DNA from: Odobenus rosmarus divergens
Lineage: Eukaryota; Chordata; Mammalia; Carnivora; Odobenidae
Assembly: GCF_000321225.1 (NCBI RefSeq)
Contig: NW_004450276.1
Span: 1,148,300-1,212,299, forward strand
Direction of reading: 5' to 3'
Length of the DNA: 64,000 nt
In this document: piece after piece, positions 33,520 through 45,029 of the stretch
Position numbering within the stretch: the stretch's first letter is position 1
Layout: each line of letters opens with the position of its first letter
Made by a program: the position numbers and the translations under genes
The notes under the pieces: generated by a model
The model's database searches: none
Told to the model about the DNA's origin: nothing
Seen by the model: only the letters and a program-made list of their open reading frames with translations

Positions 33520-34095
33520 CTTTCCTCTTCTTCAGCCATGTGAATTGTGAAGCACAATTTTGTACATGTTGCATCTTAGTATTATGTCACTAATTGCATT
33601 GCAACACCACACCTGTGCATAGAAGAAAAGATGAAAAATGTTAGCCCTTATTTCTGCCTATTCTACCCAAAAATTCAGTAGACAAAGAGAATTGAATATA
33701 TTGCAATTATATACACTTTTTCACACGTGGATCTGAAAGCCATAGGTCTAAAATATCAAAATTTATCTCCAAGACCTTTCATCAAGAAAGCAGCACCACC
33801 TGGAAACTCAGACCATTACTTCCTACTTAAGCTAAAGGTAGGGCTTTTTCTTAGGACTGTAATGCTGTCCCTGACATAGTATGTGCATTCGTTTGTTACA
33901 GAACATTTAATACTTTCCTTACATTCTTTAGAGATTGTAGCCAACTCTGGTACTGGGTGCCTTCACTGACCATGATATCTGGGAACTTCCATATAAAACG
34001 GATGGAGACAGCAAACAAGTATTATCATAATTGAATGTAACTAAATATGTGTTAGGGCTGAAACTTGGCCATTTTTTGTTTTGTTTAAATGTTTC
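33520..34095. other. Intron sequence, nothing recognised
   Basis: Sequence beyond the donor of the first CUB14 exon, without a named repeat. Confidence 0.5.
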
Positions 34096-34099
34096 TCAC

Positions 34100-34297
34100 C
34101 ATCTCTTATCACAAGTTTGTCATAGTCACAAGTTCTGTGAGCTTCGATGTCCAGGGAAAGGATGTTGAGTTCCACAGTAGAATCTGGAGCCTGAATAAGC
34201 CACATGCAGTCAACATTGTTACTGTAGCTTTCGGGCCACCCTGGGGAGAAGAGAAAGACCGGCGCATCTCCTGTCCTCAGGAAGCCACCACAAGCAC
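34100..34297 (-). CDS. CUBN: CUBN exon (inferred exon 40): first half of CUB14
   Basis: 198 bases, phase 1 in and 1 out. It encodes [21 protein letters not shown] (cut here only by the writing limit), the second cysteine in [24 protein letters not shown] with the third cysteine, and VIRDG across the junction. The E, D and D of the calcium site (DIE, DYD, RDG) all look present. Donor ATG|GTGAGA, acceptor TCAACAG. Confidence 0.96.
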
Positions 34298-34744
34298 CTG
34301 TTGAAGAAAAAATAACACCTATGAAATACCTCCCACGGGAGAGAATGTAGCACGTTCATTTTAAAGTGGCGGCCCTGAACCTAGGGGAAACAACCAATTA
34401 AAACAGAGTTCTCAAAGAAATCTAGAAATATTTTCTTAAACCTGCTGACTCACACAGCTGTGATTTCCCTTAACTGATTTTTTTTGTGTGGGGAAAAACA
34501 CACTTTATTCCGCTTTTCTCACCATAGTTTTGTCACACAGCCCATTTATTGATTAGTGTGTTTTGTTGAGCATGAAGTTAGTTCATGTAGAAGACCCTAT
34601 TATGATTCTTTGTTACCATTATTTATGTTTCCTCTGGACTTCAATCTTCATTTTTTCAGCATAGCTATTCACCATGTAATTTATATCTGGGCAACCTTGA
34701 AATAGTTTTCAATTTGGTAAAATGTATAACAACAGCTTTTATTT

Positions 34745-35740
34745 CTGACTCAGTTTGTTTAAAATTAGCTTTATTGAACTATTCTGTAGATCTCATAAAA
34801 CTTACCCTTTTAAAATATACAATTCAGTGGGTTTTAGTATATTCACAAAGTTCTGTAACCATCACTGATCATTTTAGAGCACTTTCACCATTCCAAAAGA
34901 CACTTCAAACCCATTAACACTGATAGCTTGCCTGTTTTCCACTCTAGCAGTCCATGGGAACCACTAATTGGCTTTCTGACTCTGTCTATGGATTTGCCTG
35001 TTCTTGACATTTCATGTATATATATTCATACAATATGTGATAAGCTTTTGTGGTGAGCTTCATTCACTTAGCATCATGTTTTAAGGTTCATCCTTATTGC
35101 AGCAGGCATCACATCAGTATTTCCTTCATTTCCCTTCATTCACTCATTTCCTTTTTTAAGGCTGACTAGTACTCCACTGTGTGGATATACCACATTAAAT
35201 TTTATCAGCTGTTTGACATTTGGGTTGTTTCTGCTTTTTCACTATTCTGAATAATGCCTCTATGGACATTCAGTATATAAATTTTTGTGTGGACATATGT
35301 TTTCAATGCCATTAGGTATATGACTAGGAATTTAATTGCTGGATCATATGGTAACCCTGTGTTTCCATTTTTTTTTAAAGATTTTATTTATTTATTTGAG
35401 AGAGAGAGAATGGGAGATAGAGAGCACAAGAGGGAAGAGGGTCAGAGGGAGAAGCAGACTTCCTGCTGAGCAGGGAGCCCGATGTGGGAGTCGATCCCGG
35501 GACTCCAGGATCATGACCTGAGCCAAAGGCAGTTGCTTAACCAACTGAGCCACTCAGGTGCCCTGTGTTTCCATTTCTGAGCAACTGCTAAACTGTTTTC
35601 CAGAATGGTTATACCTTTTTATATTTTTACCAGCAATACACAGGGTTCTAATTTCTCCACATCCTTGCCAACACTTGTTATTGTTTGTCTTATTGATTAT
35701 AACCGTCCTAGTGAGTGTTAAATATGTTTTCTAGTATACC
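34745..35740 (-). mobile_element. Old L1 3' part, split by a SINE
   Basis: Reverse complement of an old L1 3' region: 'ttagctttattgaactatt', 'tacaattcagtgggttttag', 'gtaaccatcactgatca', 'tggatttgcctgttcttgac', then beyond the SINE 'gttttccagaatggttatac'. Diverged. Confidence 0.75.
35355..35576 (-). mobile_element. CAN-SINE inserted into an L1
   Basis: Body 35,371-35,560 on the minus strand. The 16-base duplication ccctgtgtttccattt is perfect, although its first bases overlap the SINE head at the right end. Confidence 0.96.
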
Positions 35741-35744
35741 ACTT

Positions 35745-36960
35745 TAATTCACTCGTTCTTCTTTTTACTATATATTTTTTAAGTTATTTTCTCAGTGGTT
35801 GTCTCAGGATTACAATTAGCCTTTTAATTTGAATCAGTGTAGTTTGGATTAATATTAATTTAGTAGTTTGAATAGTATACAAAATTTTGCTCAAATATGA
35901 TTCCATTCCAACCCTCCCATCCTTTGATGCTATTATCATAAAAATTATATATTTAAACATTACAAACCCATCAACATAGTTTTATAGTCATTGCTTGATG
36001 TCTTTAAATCAGACAGCAGAAGAAAAGATCTACAAACAAAAGTACATTTATAACATCTTCATATTTACTTACGGCATTACTTTACTGTTTAGTAGTAGTG
36101 AAAACATGCTATAGTACTTTCATTTCAGCCTGAAGACCTCCCACTAGAATTTCTTGTATAGCAGATCTGCCAGCAATAAATTCTCTGAATTTTCAATTTA
36201 TCTGGGAGTGTTTTAATTTCTCCTTAGTTTGGAGGATAAATTTGCTAGATAAGGATTTTTAATCGACAGTCTTTTTATTTCAGCACTTTGAATATGTCAT
36301 TCCACTGCCTTCTGGCCTTCATGGTCTCTGATGAGAAGGAAGGTAGTAATCTCATTGAGGACTCCTTTTCTTTGATAGGTCACTTTCTCTTGGTCTTTTG
36401 AGGATGATCACTTTTTCTCCAGCTTTGATATTTTGTGATGTGTCTAGGTGTGGATTTCAGTGTGTTTATCCTATTTGGAATTTACTGAACTTCTTGGATG
36501 TTGGAGATTGGATGTGTAGATTAATATTTTTTATCAATATTTGGACACTATTTCTTCAAATATTCTTTGTTCCACTTTCTCTCCCTCTTCTTCTGGGATT
36601 CTCATTGTACATATGTTAGTATAACTGATAGTTTCTGAGGTTCTGTACAGTTTTTTCAGTCTTTTTCTTTCTTTCTAGCAGACAGGCTAATCTCAATTGA
36701 TCTATCTTCAAGTTCACTGATTCTTTCTTCTGCCTGCTCAAATCTGTCCTTGAGTTTCCCCAGGGATTTTTTTTTTTTTTTTCCAATTATGATACATTTC
36801 AACTCTAGAATTTCTAATTGGTTGGGTTTTTTTCTTTTAATAATTTCTATCACTTTATTGATATTTTCTATTTGGTGATACATTATTCCCATATTTTCCT
36901 TTAATTCTTTAGACATGGTTCCTTTTAACTTTTTAACGTATTTATAATAGCAAATTCAAA
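35745..36960 (-). mobile_element. L1/HAL1-type element with ORF1 remnant
   Basis: Reversed L1-lineage sequence: 'tcagcctgaagacctccc', 'ccactgccttctggccttca', 'gatgtgtctaggtgtggat', 'aacttcttggatgttgg', 'ttctttcttctgcctgctca'. Orientation and content fit an old L1 or half-L1 (HAL1) element that keeps ORF1. Probably a different insertion from the 34,745 piece. Confidence 0.7.
36656..36916 (-). pseudogene. Remnant of L1/HAL1 ORF1 (coiled-coil part)
   Basis: An 86-codon minus-strand frame, M-to-stop, with heptad-like spacing and the ORF1p-type phrase QAEERISELEDRSIEI, known from L1 RNA-binding chaperone proteins. It is only the coiled-coil piece, with a lysine run (KKKKK) from a T13 tract in its middle, and has lost the RNA-binding half. 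It is not expected to be functional. Confidence 0.75.
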
Positions 36961-36964
36961 ATCT

Positions 36965-38805
36965 ATGTGTGTTGGAATATGTCTTTAAGGCTCTAGCAGG
37001 CAGTTTACAACTCTGCCTTAGACTTTGTTTCCTGCTTACACAGATCCTCAAGATCATATAGAGGTAAGAGTTTAGGGCTTTCTTGTGTCTTTTCTTGGAC
37101 ATGGGCACACCCCTGCACATGTGTGTGGCTTTCTAGATTCCCAGATGTATGTCAGAGTTTTCCAAAGCTCCCTATGAATATCTCATTCCCCAGGTTTTTC
37201 CTTTTACAGTTTTATTCAGTCTCTTGTTAGCTGCAGCTGGTATCACTGCCACATGCAATTGTGATGTTAAACAATTGCCACTGATTGTTTTCCACAAACA
37301 CACTGGGGATAGGGCTACTGGCACTGAGCAACCTCTGAGGCAGGTCAAATGAAGACAAGTCCTGAGAATGCAGCTCTCCTAGGAAGTTGCCAGATAGGTC
37401 AGATAATGGTAATTCCTAGGAAATAGGGTGTTTTCTATAGCTCCAAACCTGTTCTACCCCTTCTAATAGTTCCTAGGCTGCTGGTTTTCACAGCTACCAT
37501 AGTTGTGAGGATACTGAAAGGCAACTACAAAGCTGAGGCAAGGGGAGAGATAGAAATAGGGAGAATTAAGATGCCAGAAAGTTGACTCTTTCACTGAGAT
37601 TTAGCCATCATCCTTGAATAAACACTCTTTAGACTGTAGCAAGTTTTGATTAATTTCCAGAGTTCTCAAAAGTTGATTTTGACAATGTTCTCATTGTTTT
37701 TACACAGGAATGGATTTTCAGAGATCCTTACTCCACCATTCCAGAGGTTTATTACTTTTATATCAGTACATGTTTGAATCTTACTAGGACCACCAGGAAG
37801 TGAGTGTAAAATTTTATAGGACTACATCCTAATTCCTTTATCCTATTACTACATAGGCTACAGAAGTAAAGAAAAAAGAGACAAATGAGAGCAATTTTCA
37901 AGTTAAAGGCTGAATATTACTCAGTGTCTTCAAATGTTAAGATTTTCCTCTATGTGAAATATTTCTTATCTTGAATTTATAAAAGGCAGTTGTCGCACTA
38001 ACTATGGGTCATTAGTCTTTTTGGTCAAATATTCATTTATCCTCATTTCCAAACATGTGGTGAAATTACACATCCTGATACTTTTGTGGTTGAATGAGGT
38101 CATTTGACCAGTTTGAGCCAATGACTTACGAGCAAAATGACTTGTGTCACTTTTAAGATGAGCACTTTTACACTGAGATGTGCCAGGGCTCTCTGTCCTC
38201 CTGCCATGATCACAGTCAATGCCCCAGACAAAGTCAGATCCTATGTTATGGAATGATACTGATGACAAGGCACTTAGTTAATCTAAAAGGGATGTTTAGC
38301 ACAAACCAGAAAGAAACTATTATTTTTCAGCAACTCAGAGTTTGGAATTGCTTGTTACTGCAGCATAACTGAACATGTCCTGACTGATATGTCAACTAAC
38401 ATTTTCCTACTTGACAGGTTTAATTTCCTTCAGATGATCCTAGGTCACATTAAGCTCAGTTTCCTTTGCTTGCTTTTCTTCTGCCAGTACCGCCTGCTTT
38501 GTCATTAAATAATTTAATTACTATATTGTTATTTAACAGACATATGGATACTTTGTTTTTTGCAATTATTTTTAAGCTCCTGGAGAGTTGAGATCATATC
38601 TTTGTTTCTTTACTTAGTCATCTTGGTACATCTATAACAAATCCTCAATAAATGTTTATTGAATTAAACTAAACCTATGTATGTGTAAGAAATGCTGATG
38701 GTACAATGTTCAATATATTAATACATTTTAAAATGTTGTTTTTTTTAGTTTTAATGACTCAGAATGTTCTAGATACTTAGTAAATTATAAAATTCTCTTA
38801 CCTTT
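36965..38805. other. Intron sequence, nothing recognised
   Basis: Interior of the 6.7-kb CUB13/CUB14 intron. No gene. Open frames of 60-90 codons here have no domain. Confidence 0.5.
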
Positions 38806-38810
38806 CATTT

Positions 38811-39047
38811 TCCTTTTCCCCTGTTCTTTTTTTTTTTTAAAGATTTTATTTATTTATTTATTTGACAGAGAGAGACACAGCGAGAGAGGGAACACAAGCA
38901 GAGGGAGTGGGAGAGAGAGAAGCAGGCTTCCTGCAGAGCAGGGAGCCCAATGTGGGGCAATCCCAGGACCCTGGGATCATGACCTGAGCCAAAGGCAGAT
39001 GCTTAACGACTGAGCCACCCAGGCACCCCTCCTTTTCCCCTGTTCTT
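38811..39047 (-). mobile_element. CAN-SINE with 18-base duplication
   Basis: Body 38,829-39,029 on the minus strand, with an (ATTT)4 tail. The duplication tccttttcccctgttctt is perfect at 38,811-38,828 and 39,030-39,047, the longest in the window. Confidence 0.97.
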
Positions 39048-39049
39048 GA

Positions 39050-39625
39050 TTGAGGAAAATGAGATTTATGATACTATATTTGCTTATCCACTTAAATCAT
39101 ATTACAGAGCATAAGTATGAGAAGAGAATTTTTCATTTTTTGAGTACTAAATTATATTTGTTTATATAATATTTTGCATGAATAAGTGATTCCTTTTCTA
39201 ACAAGATTTGTGGATACAAAAAAAGCTTAGCTCAAGTTTACTTACGAGAGCTTTTCAGAATTAAATGGATAGCTCTAAATTACATTTGGCAATCTTGTTG
39301 ATGGTTCTTTGCTCTTAGATAAGTAGATTAATATTTTAGGAAAGAAATTCATATTCAATGTTATGGTAGCATCTTGTAAGGGAAATGAAAATAACATCTC
39401 AGAACAGAATACTCTAGGGGCATTAAATAAAAACAAGTATGAATTATACCTTTAACATTTTTCTCTGCCAATACAAATTCCCAAGAAGCTAGAAAAAAAT
39501 AGACTCTAATCTTTTAGGATTTGTGTAGTCTTAGAACAAGTTCAAAGTTTGAATATTCCTCAGTGAGAACCTATGATAACGTGTCTCAATCAGGTATAGT
39601 TGATTGCGGGTGAGGGGTTTAGGTG
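39050..39625. other. Intron sequence, nothing recognised
   Basis: AT-rich sequence between two SINEs. Confidence 0.5.
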
Positions 39626-39631
39626 TGCCAA

Positions 39632-39752
39632 CCATGTAACTTTTTTTTAAGTATGCTACATGCCCAATGTGGACTTGAGCTCATGGCCCTGAGATTAAGA
39701 GCCATGTACTCTACCAACTGAGCCAGGCACCCCAAAAATCCATGTAACTTTT
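39632..39752 (-). mobile_element. Short tRNA-Lys SINE (tRNA part only)
   Basis: Minus-strand head GGGGTGCCTGGCTCAG, then GTTGGTAGAGTACATG, the anticodon-arm sequence CTCTTAATCTCAGGG (Lys, CTT) and GAGCTCAAGTCC in the T arm, followed directly by an A-rich tail. It lacks the C/T-rich CAN-SINE body. The 13-base duplication ccatgtaactttt is perfect at 39,632-39,644 and 39,740-39,752. It is a retroposed copy, not a working tRNA gene: the acceptor stem does not pair. Confidence 0.88.
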
Positions 39753-39754
39753 GA

Positions 39755-40405
39755 CTCCCCAAGAAGTTAATTACTAATAGCCTACTTTTGACCAGAAGTT
39801 TTACTGATGACATAGTCAATTAACACATATTTTGTATGTTATGTGTATTATATGCTGTATTCTTACAATAAAGTAAGCTAGAGAAAAGAAAATGCTAAGA
39901 AAATCACCAGAAAGAGAATACACATTTACAGCCCTGGACGACTGTGTTTATTGAAAAAAATTCTCATATAAGTGGATTTTTTTAATCCCATGCAGTTTTA
40001 AACCTGTGTTGTTCAAGGGTCAACTGTATACCAAGGACTGACAATATCCTCTAAGAAATGTCTGTCAAACTTCTATGTCACCCCATAAAAGCCATTCAAA
40101 ATTGTTTAAACAAATTATTAAGGAAAAATTAGTCTCCCCAAACACTGCTTACTGAGGGGATTAAGGAGGTCTTAAACATAGTAAAATAAAACTTTAACAA
40201 TTGGGCTAATTTTACATGAAACATGAAGGTTTGCAACCAACTAAGGAGAAAGTGAAGCATTTCTAAAAGTACATTTAAAATGAAATATAGAGAAAACACA
40301 GTTACTTCTCCCTACTAGTTGATTCATAATGTTGTATGTGTGTGAGCATGCATAGTATTTACAAATCAAATTTTCAGAGATATCTAAAGGGATCTCTAGA
40401 AATGA
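39755..40405. other. Intron sequence, nothing recognised
   Basis: AT-rich CUBN intron with no named repeat. Confidence 0.5.
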
Positions 40406-40410
40406 TAAGC

Positions 40411-40606
40411 AGGAGCATCTGGGTGGCTCAGTCGGTTAAGCATCTGACTCTTGATTTCGGCTCAGGTCATGATCTCAGGGTCATGAGATCCAGCCCTGCA
40501 TCTGACTCCATGCTGAGTATATTGGGCTCAGCACTGAGTGTGGAGCCTGCTTAAGATTCTCCCTCTCCCTCTGCCCTTCCAATCCCCTGGTGTGCCCTCT
40601 CTATCT
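40411..40606 (+). mobile_element. CAN-SINE, older type
   Basis: Plus-strand head ggagcatctgggtggctcag and the older second half 'tgcttaagattctccctct'. It lacks a clean A tail and runs into a GAAA/GGAA array that has probably grown from the tail. Confidence 0.93.
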
Positions 40607-40680
40607 AAAAGAAAGAAAGAAAGGAAGGAAGGAAGGAAGGAAGGAAGGAAGGAAGGGAGGAAGGAAGAAAGGAAGAAAAA
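40607..40680. repeat. (GAAA)n/(GGAA)n microsatellite
   Basis: About 74 purine-only bases, mostly GGAA units, attached to the SINE tail. Confidence 0.95.
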
Positions 40681-40955
40681 TTATAAATAGAATGCCTCAC
40701 GGATATCAAACCCTTAATTAAAATAAAAACATATAATGGGAAACCAGCATTTTTAAAAAGCAAATGTACAGTTTTTAAAAAATGCAGTATTTATGAAATT
40801 AAGAGAACACCTGAACATATGGAGGAAGGGCTTTAGGGCTGTACTTACTTTTCTTAGTCATTTATGTATTTGGCTTCTGTTATGGTAAGACCCTTTGAAC
40901 GACTAGCCCAAACATATCAGCCCCTAAGCAGAATTTTGTTTATTACAAAACACAC

Positions 40956-41148
40956 CTGTAGCAATAGTAGGTAAAGGTCCAACAGAGACATTCACAGCAA
41001 ACCACTCCAGAAAGAATCCTTTCCCTGTGACTGAAGAATCAGAAGAAAACTGAAATGTCAAAGAATTTCTAGAGGAGCTAAAAGTTGCAGTCTGGGTACC
41101 ACAATAAGTTCCAATTAGGCGGGAATGAACACCAAGGCCATCATAAAT
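40956..41148 (-). CDS. CUBN: CUBN exon (inferred exon 39): second half of CUB13 and linker
   Basis: 193 bases, phase 0 in and 1 out. It begins [13 protein letters not shown], has the fourth cysteine in TYCGTQ, the strand [12 protein letters not shown] and the closing GKGFFLEW. It then runs into a longer linker than usual, [16 protein letters not shown], rich in V, P and T and with a sequon NVS, before CUB14. Donor CAG|GTGTGT is only moderate. Acceptor ACACGCAG. Confidence 0.96.
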
Positions 41149-41159
41149 CTGCGTGTAAA

Positions 41160-41895
41160 AGACAAAAAAAGAAAGAAAGAAAAACTGATAATAGAGCACT
41201 GAATTTAGGAAACTACCTCTATTTTTCTTCATAAAAAAGAAAACTGAAAGTTTGCTTTATGTTATTATAATTTCATCATAATAGGAAAAAATAAGTAAAC
41301 GTTTTATGTATCAGTCCAAAGAGGAAGCACCATTAAATATAAAATACGATTACAAAAAATTTAAGGTGTTTTAAAATAATTTTATCTTTGCTGCAGAATT
41401 GTGTTAATACACAAGCTCTGTGTGATATAACTCGTTATTTGATTTACAGTAAAATTTGGGGGTGGAAAAGTAGGAACCAAGATGGTTGCACAACAATAGA
41501 TCTTACTGAATGCTTTGGAGCCTCAAGGGAAGGAATTAGAAAGAAAGGGAGAAAACAAGAAGAAAGAGGAAAGGTTTAATTAAAGTGGACAGATAACTGA
41601 AAGCAGAATTAATGACAACAAAAGAATCACAGCTAGCACGGGATTAACACACATTCAAAGCACTCAATAAATTTTATTCATTTGGTCTAAAATATTAAAT
41701 TACGTATTCAGAGACACATTTTGATCATTACAAACACATAGCATGGAGCACATTTTTTTTCAGCACATGTGGATGAATGCTATCCAACCACACTTCCTAT
41801 CCTTTCCTTCATCTTCTAAATAATTTGGAACAAGTTCATTATAATTGTTATAAATTTCTCTACTGAAGCTACTATATAAGCTAAGTTTTTCACTC
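41160..41895. other. Intron sequence, nothing recognised
   Basis: Start of the intron between the CUB13 exons, with a GAAA-rich patch at 41,164-41,184. Confidence 0.5.
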
Positions 41896-41899
41896 CACA

Positions 41900-42005
41900 T
41901 AATAATGATTTCCACACATACTGAGCATCTATTAGGTACTCAATTCTATGTGAGGCACTGTAGACCCAAGATGAATACGACGGAATCCTGCCTTTTGAGA
42001 ATCTG
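41900..42005 (-). repeat. LINE L2 3' end fragment
   Basis: Reversed L2 terminus: 'actgagcatctattaggta', 'gaggcactgtagacccaag'. It ends where an L1 3' region begins. Confidence 0.55.
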
Positions 42006-42009
42006 ATAA

Positions 42010-42432
42010 AATTGTTGAACTCATAGAAGGAGAAAGTAGAATGATGGTTGCAGGGGATGGGGAGAGAGGGAAATAGGGAGATGTTGGTCAAGGTTACAAA
42101 GTTTCGTGATGCACGATGAATAATTCTGGAGCTCTAATGTGCAGCAATGTGACTATAGCTAATACTATAATATGTAATACTGTCTGTATTATATACTTGA
42201 AATTTGCTAAGAGGGTATATCTTAAATATTCTTACCACACACACAACACACACACACACACACACACAATTCAAATGATAACCATGCAAGGTGGCAGATA
42301 TATTAATTAGCTTGATTGTGGTGATTATTTCACAATGGATACATATATTGCAACATCAAGTTGTACATCTTATATATATATATACACAATACTTATTTGT
42401 CAAATATACCTGAATAAGGCTAAAAAAAAAAA
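42010..42432 (+). mobile_element. Old L1 3' end with poly(A)
   Basis: Plus-strand L1 3' untranslated region: 'atgatggttgcaggggatgg', 'ttgctaagagggtatatct', 'ttagcttgattgtggtgatt', 'caagttgtacatcttatat', ending in A12 at 42,421-42,432. A CA microsatellite at 42,236-42,268 lies inside. Confidence 0.85.
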
Positions 42433-42439
42433 GAATGTG

Positions 42440-42855
42440 ATAGTGTTTCTGAAATTGATGCAACGACCAATGTCTGGATGGCAATAACCACCACAATTAT
42501 TTATTCATTTATTTTAAAATGATCCTTCAAACTTTTAACACTGTAACATAAGAATACACAAGAAAATGGGATATAAGGTAGAATAAATACTTAATAAATA
42601 TTTAAGATACACACACGTGCATAGACAAAGCCCAACAGGTAAATTACAACGATGCTAAAACAAACTTAGATATAGAATCCAAAGATAATAAATATAATAC
42701 CAGAATTACCTTTTCATCAGTAACCTAGACAGGGCTATCATGATTTAGGGAAGACCATTTCGTGTGATTTACAAATGCTTGAATAGACAGTAACTTGGGT
42801 TTATTTTTGCAAATAGAAATTCACCAAAATTTATAAACATTGATTGTAGTTAGAA
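42440..42855. other. Intron sequence, nothing recognised
   Basis: AT-rich sequence up to the donor of the first CUB13 exon. Confidence 0.5.
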
Positions 42856-42861
42856 ACTCAC

Positions 42862-43046
42862 CCTTAATTTGTCGTAATAGCAGTTAGGTGCTGCTTCAAT
42901 GTCTATCTCCAAGATTCTACCATGGATAACTTGAGATGCATTCACATTTACTATCCATTGGTAATTGGAGTTGTGGGGGTAACGTCCAGGCCATAAGGGA
43001 GAGGCAACTTTCCCATGAGTTCCCACAATATTATCATTGCCAAATA
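42862..43046 (-). CDS. CUBN: CUBN exon (inferred exon 38): first half of CUB13
   Basis: 185 bases, phase 1 in and 0 out. It starts [14 protein letters not shown] where other domains have CGG, and has NYQW where others have C-x-W. Both cysteines of the first CUB disulfide are therefore missing. The third cysteine is in [10 protein letters not shown] sequon NASQ is present. Human cubilin CUB13 has the same FGNDN start as I recall it, so this is an old property of the domain and not a local mutation. Donor AGG|GTGAGT, acceptor CTCCTAG. Confidence 0.95.
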
Positions 43047-43054
43047 CTAGGAGG

Positions 43055-43975
43055 AAAAACAGAGTAGTAAATCAGATGTACTTAGAACGGCTCTTTAATC
43101 AAGAAACTTTGATTCTTTGAAAGAAACAAAAGGCAAGGGGTGTTGAAAAGGATAGACTTTTAATTGACTGTGATTTCTATTCTGAACACTGAAAGAAATA
43201 TTGCTTCCCTTTTGGTTTCTGTACTATCTATTAATTCCTTGGAGAACAGTGATTTTGTGAATGGAATTCCATCTCCTAAGAAGGTTGCATGGTGTGAAAA
43301 GAGGAGATAACTTCCCATGTGAAAAGGGGTTCCCAGCCCCCAGGGGACTTGAGGACATACGAAGGGGTATTACCAGGCTCCTTCTCTAATTTTTACCTAT
43401 TTTACTTTTTTTTTTTTTTACAAAAGAATGGGACATGTTTTTAAAAATTTTATAAGGGAAATTGACATATTGGAACCACATGAAGAATAGCTAGTTATGG
43501 AAAAGTCAAGTTAGAAAATAAAAATATTTCATGTTTTATTCTATTAGAAGAAAACCCTGTTATATCTGAGCACTTAATTTGATCCTAAAATAATACTAAA
43601 TGTTTTGAATTTGAAGAATATAGAGTTGATGAGAATAAATGAAATACAGTTGATATCAATATACTAAACCTGAGTTACAATGTGTCAGAAGCCTCTAAAA
43701 AATATCATACAAAAAGTTTAATATAACATTAGGTAGAAACTAGAGCTTAAAGAGAATACTAAAGTCATTGAGAATGCTCTCCCTTGCTCTTAGTGGGCCA
43801 TTCATATATAATTTAGTTTTTATAATAAATTTCAAAATCAAGTAATTCCACAAATACAATAAAATTAAGAGAATAGAGTTCAGGATTATTCTTAACTTTG
43901 TGTGTTACTAAGAAATTTGTTATCCTTTCTAGTTCATAGGATGTCTTCTGGAAGACATCAATAAAAAAGAAGCAA
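43055..43975. other. Intron CUB12/CUB13, nothing recognised
   Basis: 934-base intron without a named repeat. T13 run at 43,408-43,420. Confidence 0.5.
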
Positions 43976-43980
43976 CTTAC

Positions 43981-44186
43981 TTTTAGTAAATGTGGCTTGG
44001 AAGCCTGTGCCACTGCCTGAGCCATCTGAGACAAATCTGATCCACAGGATATGTCCAACAATGGATGAATAATTGAGGGGGAGGACATTTCCACAGTATC
44101 GCCCCACCAAGGGACCGGTGGCATTTCCTTCACGGACCTCCACAAAATCTCTGCTACAGTCCCGAGAATCCTCCAACTGGAAAGTT
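43981..44186 (-). CDS. CUBN: CUBN exon (inferred exon 37): second half of CUB12
   Basis: 206 bases, phase 2 in and 1 out. It encodes [17 protein letters not shown] with the third cysteine, the sequon NATG, the fourth cysteine in GRYCGN, a second sequon NYSS, and closes with [10 protein letters not shown]. The usual D-G turn after the DFVE strand is EGN here, a conservative change also present in human cubilin as I remember it. Donor AAA|GTAAGT, acceptor AAATTAG. Confidence 0.96.
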
Positions 44187-44639
44187 CTAATTTGGGGGAA
44201 AAAAAAAAGTTTAGAAAGATTAAATTGATAGAATAAGCTTTGGGATTATCCTGAAACATCTGCTGGGTTAAACTGTTCTTTATAAAACTGTTTTTAGCTT
44301 TCACTACAATATCTTTGAGCCAACTCAAAATATTTCTTTCAGTCAAATTTGTTGAAATGCCTATTAAAGAACTACAAAGACAATTAATTCACTGCCTTTG
44401 AGGAGTTTTCTTTCTAGGGGGAAAGATTGGGCATTCTAGAATACAGGAAAAAATATATCTTATAAGGCATAATATCTTAAGTGCCCTCAGATCCAAAAGT
44501 GTTATAAGATTTTGAGGCAGAGGTATATGATTGTGAGGCTCAGTGCTAGCTTGATGGAGAGATTTTTTTGAGATGGAAATATAAACATCAACTGGATTTA
44601 AGGCAGAAATGGTGAGCTGAAAATGCATGTCAATAAAAG

Positions 44640-44662
44640 CACACACACACACACACACACAG
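44640..44662. repeat. (CA)11 microsatellite
   Basis: Uninterrupted CA dinucleotides in the 8.9-kb CUB12 intron. Confidence 0.95.
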
Positions 44663-45029
44663 AGATGGGGCATATTTAGAAATCTGTGGGAGGTCTAGTC
44701 TGGTTAGAACATTGGGTACCTTTAGGAAAACATGAGAAGACCTAGCTGAAGCAGTATGATGGGCTAATTTTGCCAGAGCTTAAGTGCCAATCAAAGGTAT
44801 CTGTACTTCATTTCTGAAAAGGCAGAATAAATATGGGATTTGTAATTATACAGGCTAGTATTTAGAAATGTGGCCTATTCAACTTGTATTATATTCTGCA
44901 GTTATGATGACATGGGGGAATGAAAGATAGTAAATAATATCTATTTCAGGATTATCACTAGTAACATAGAGAGTGTGGAACATGTAGGTGCTAAATGAAT
45001 GCTTTCAGAACTTGGCTTTAGTATTTTAT

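Noticed and set aside
39645..39739. Possible tRNA-Lys gene
   Set aside because: It has a SINE-type head, an A-rich tail and target-site duplications, and the acceptor stem does not pair. It is a retroposed copy.
43813..44346. 177-codon minus-strand open frame overlapping a CUBN exon
   Set aside because: It is in another frame than the CUB domain. The cubilin reading uses the frame with DCSRDFVEV and GRYCGN.
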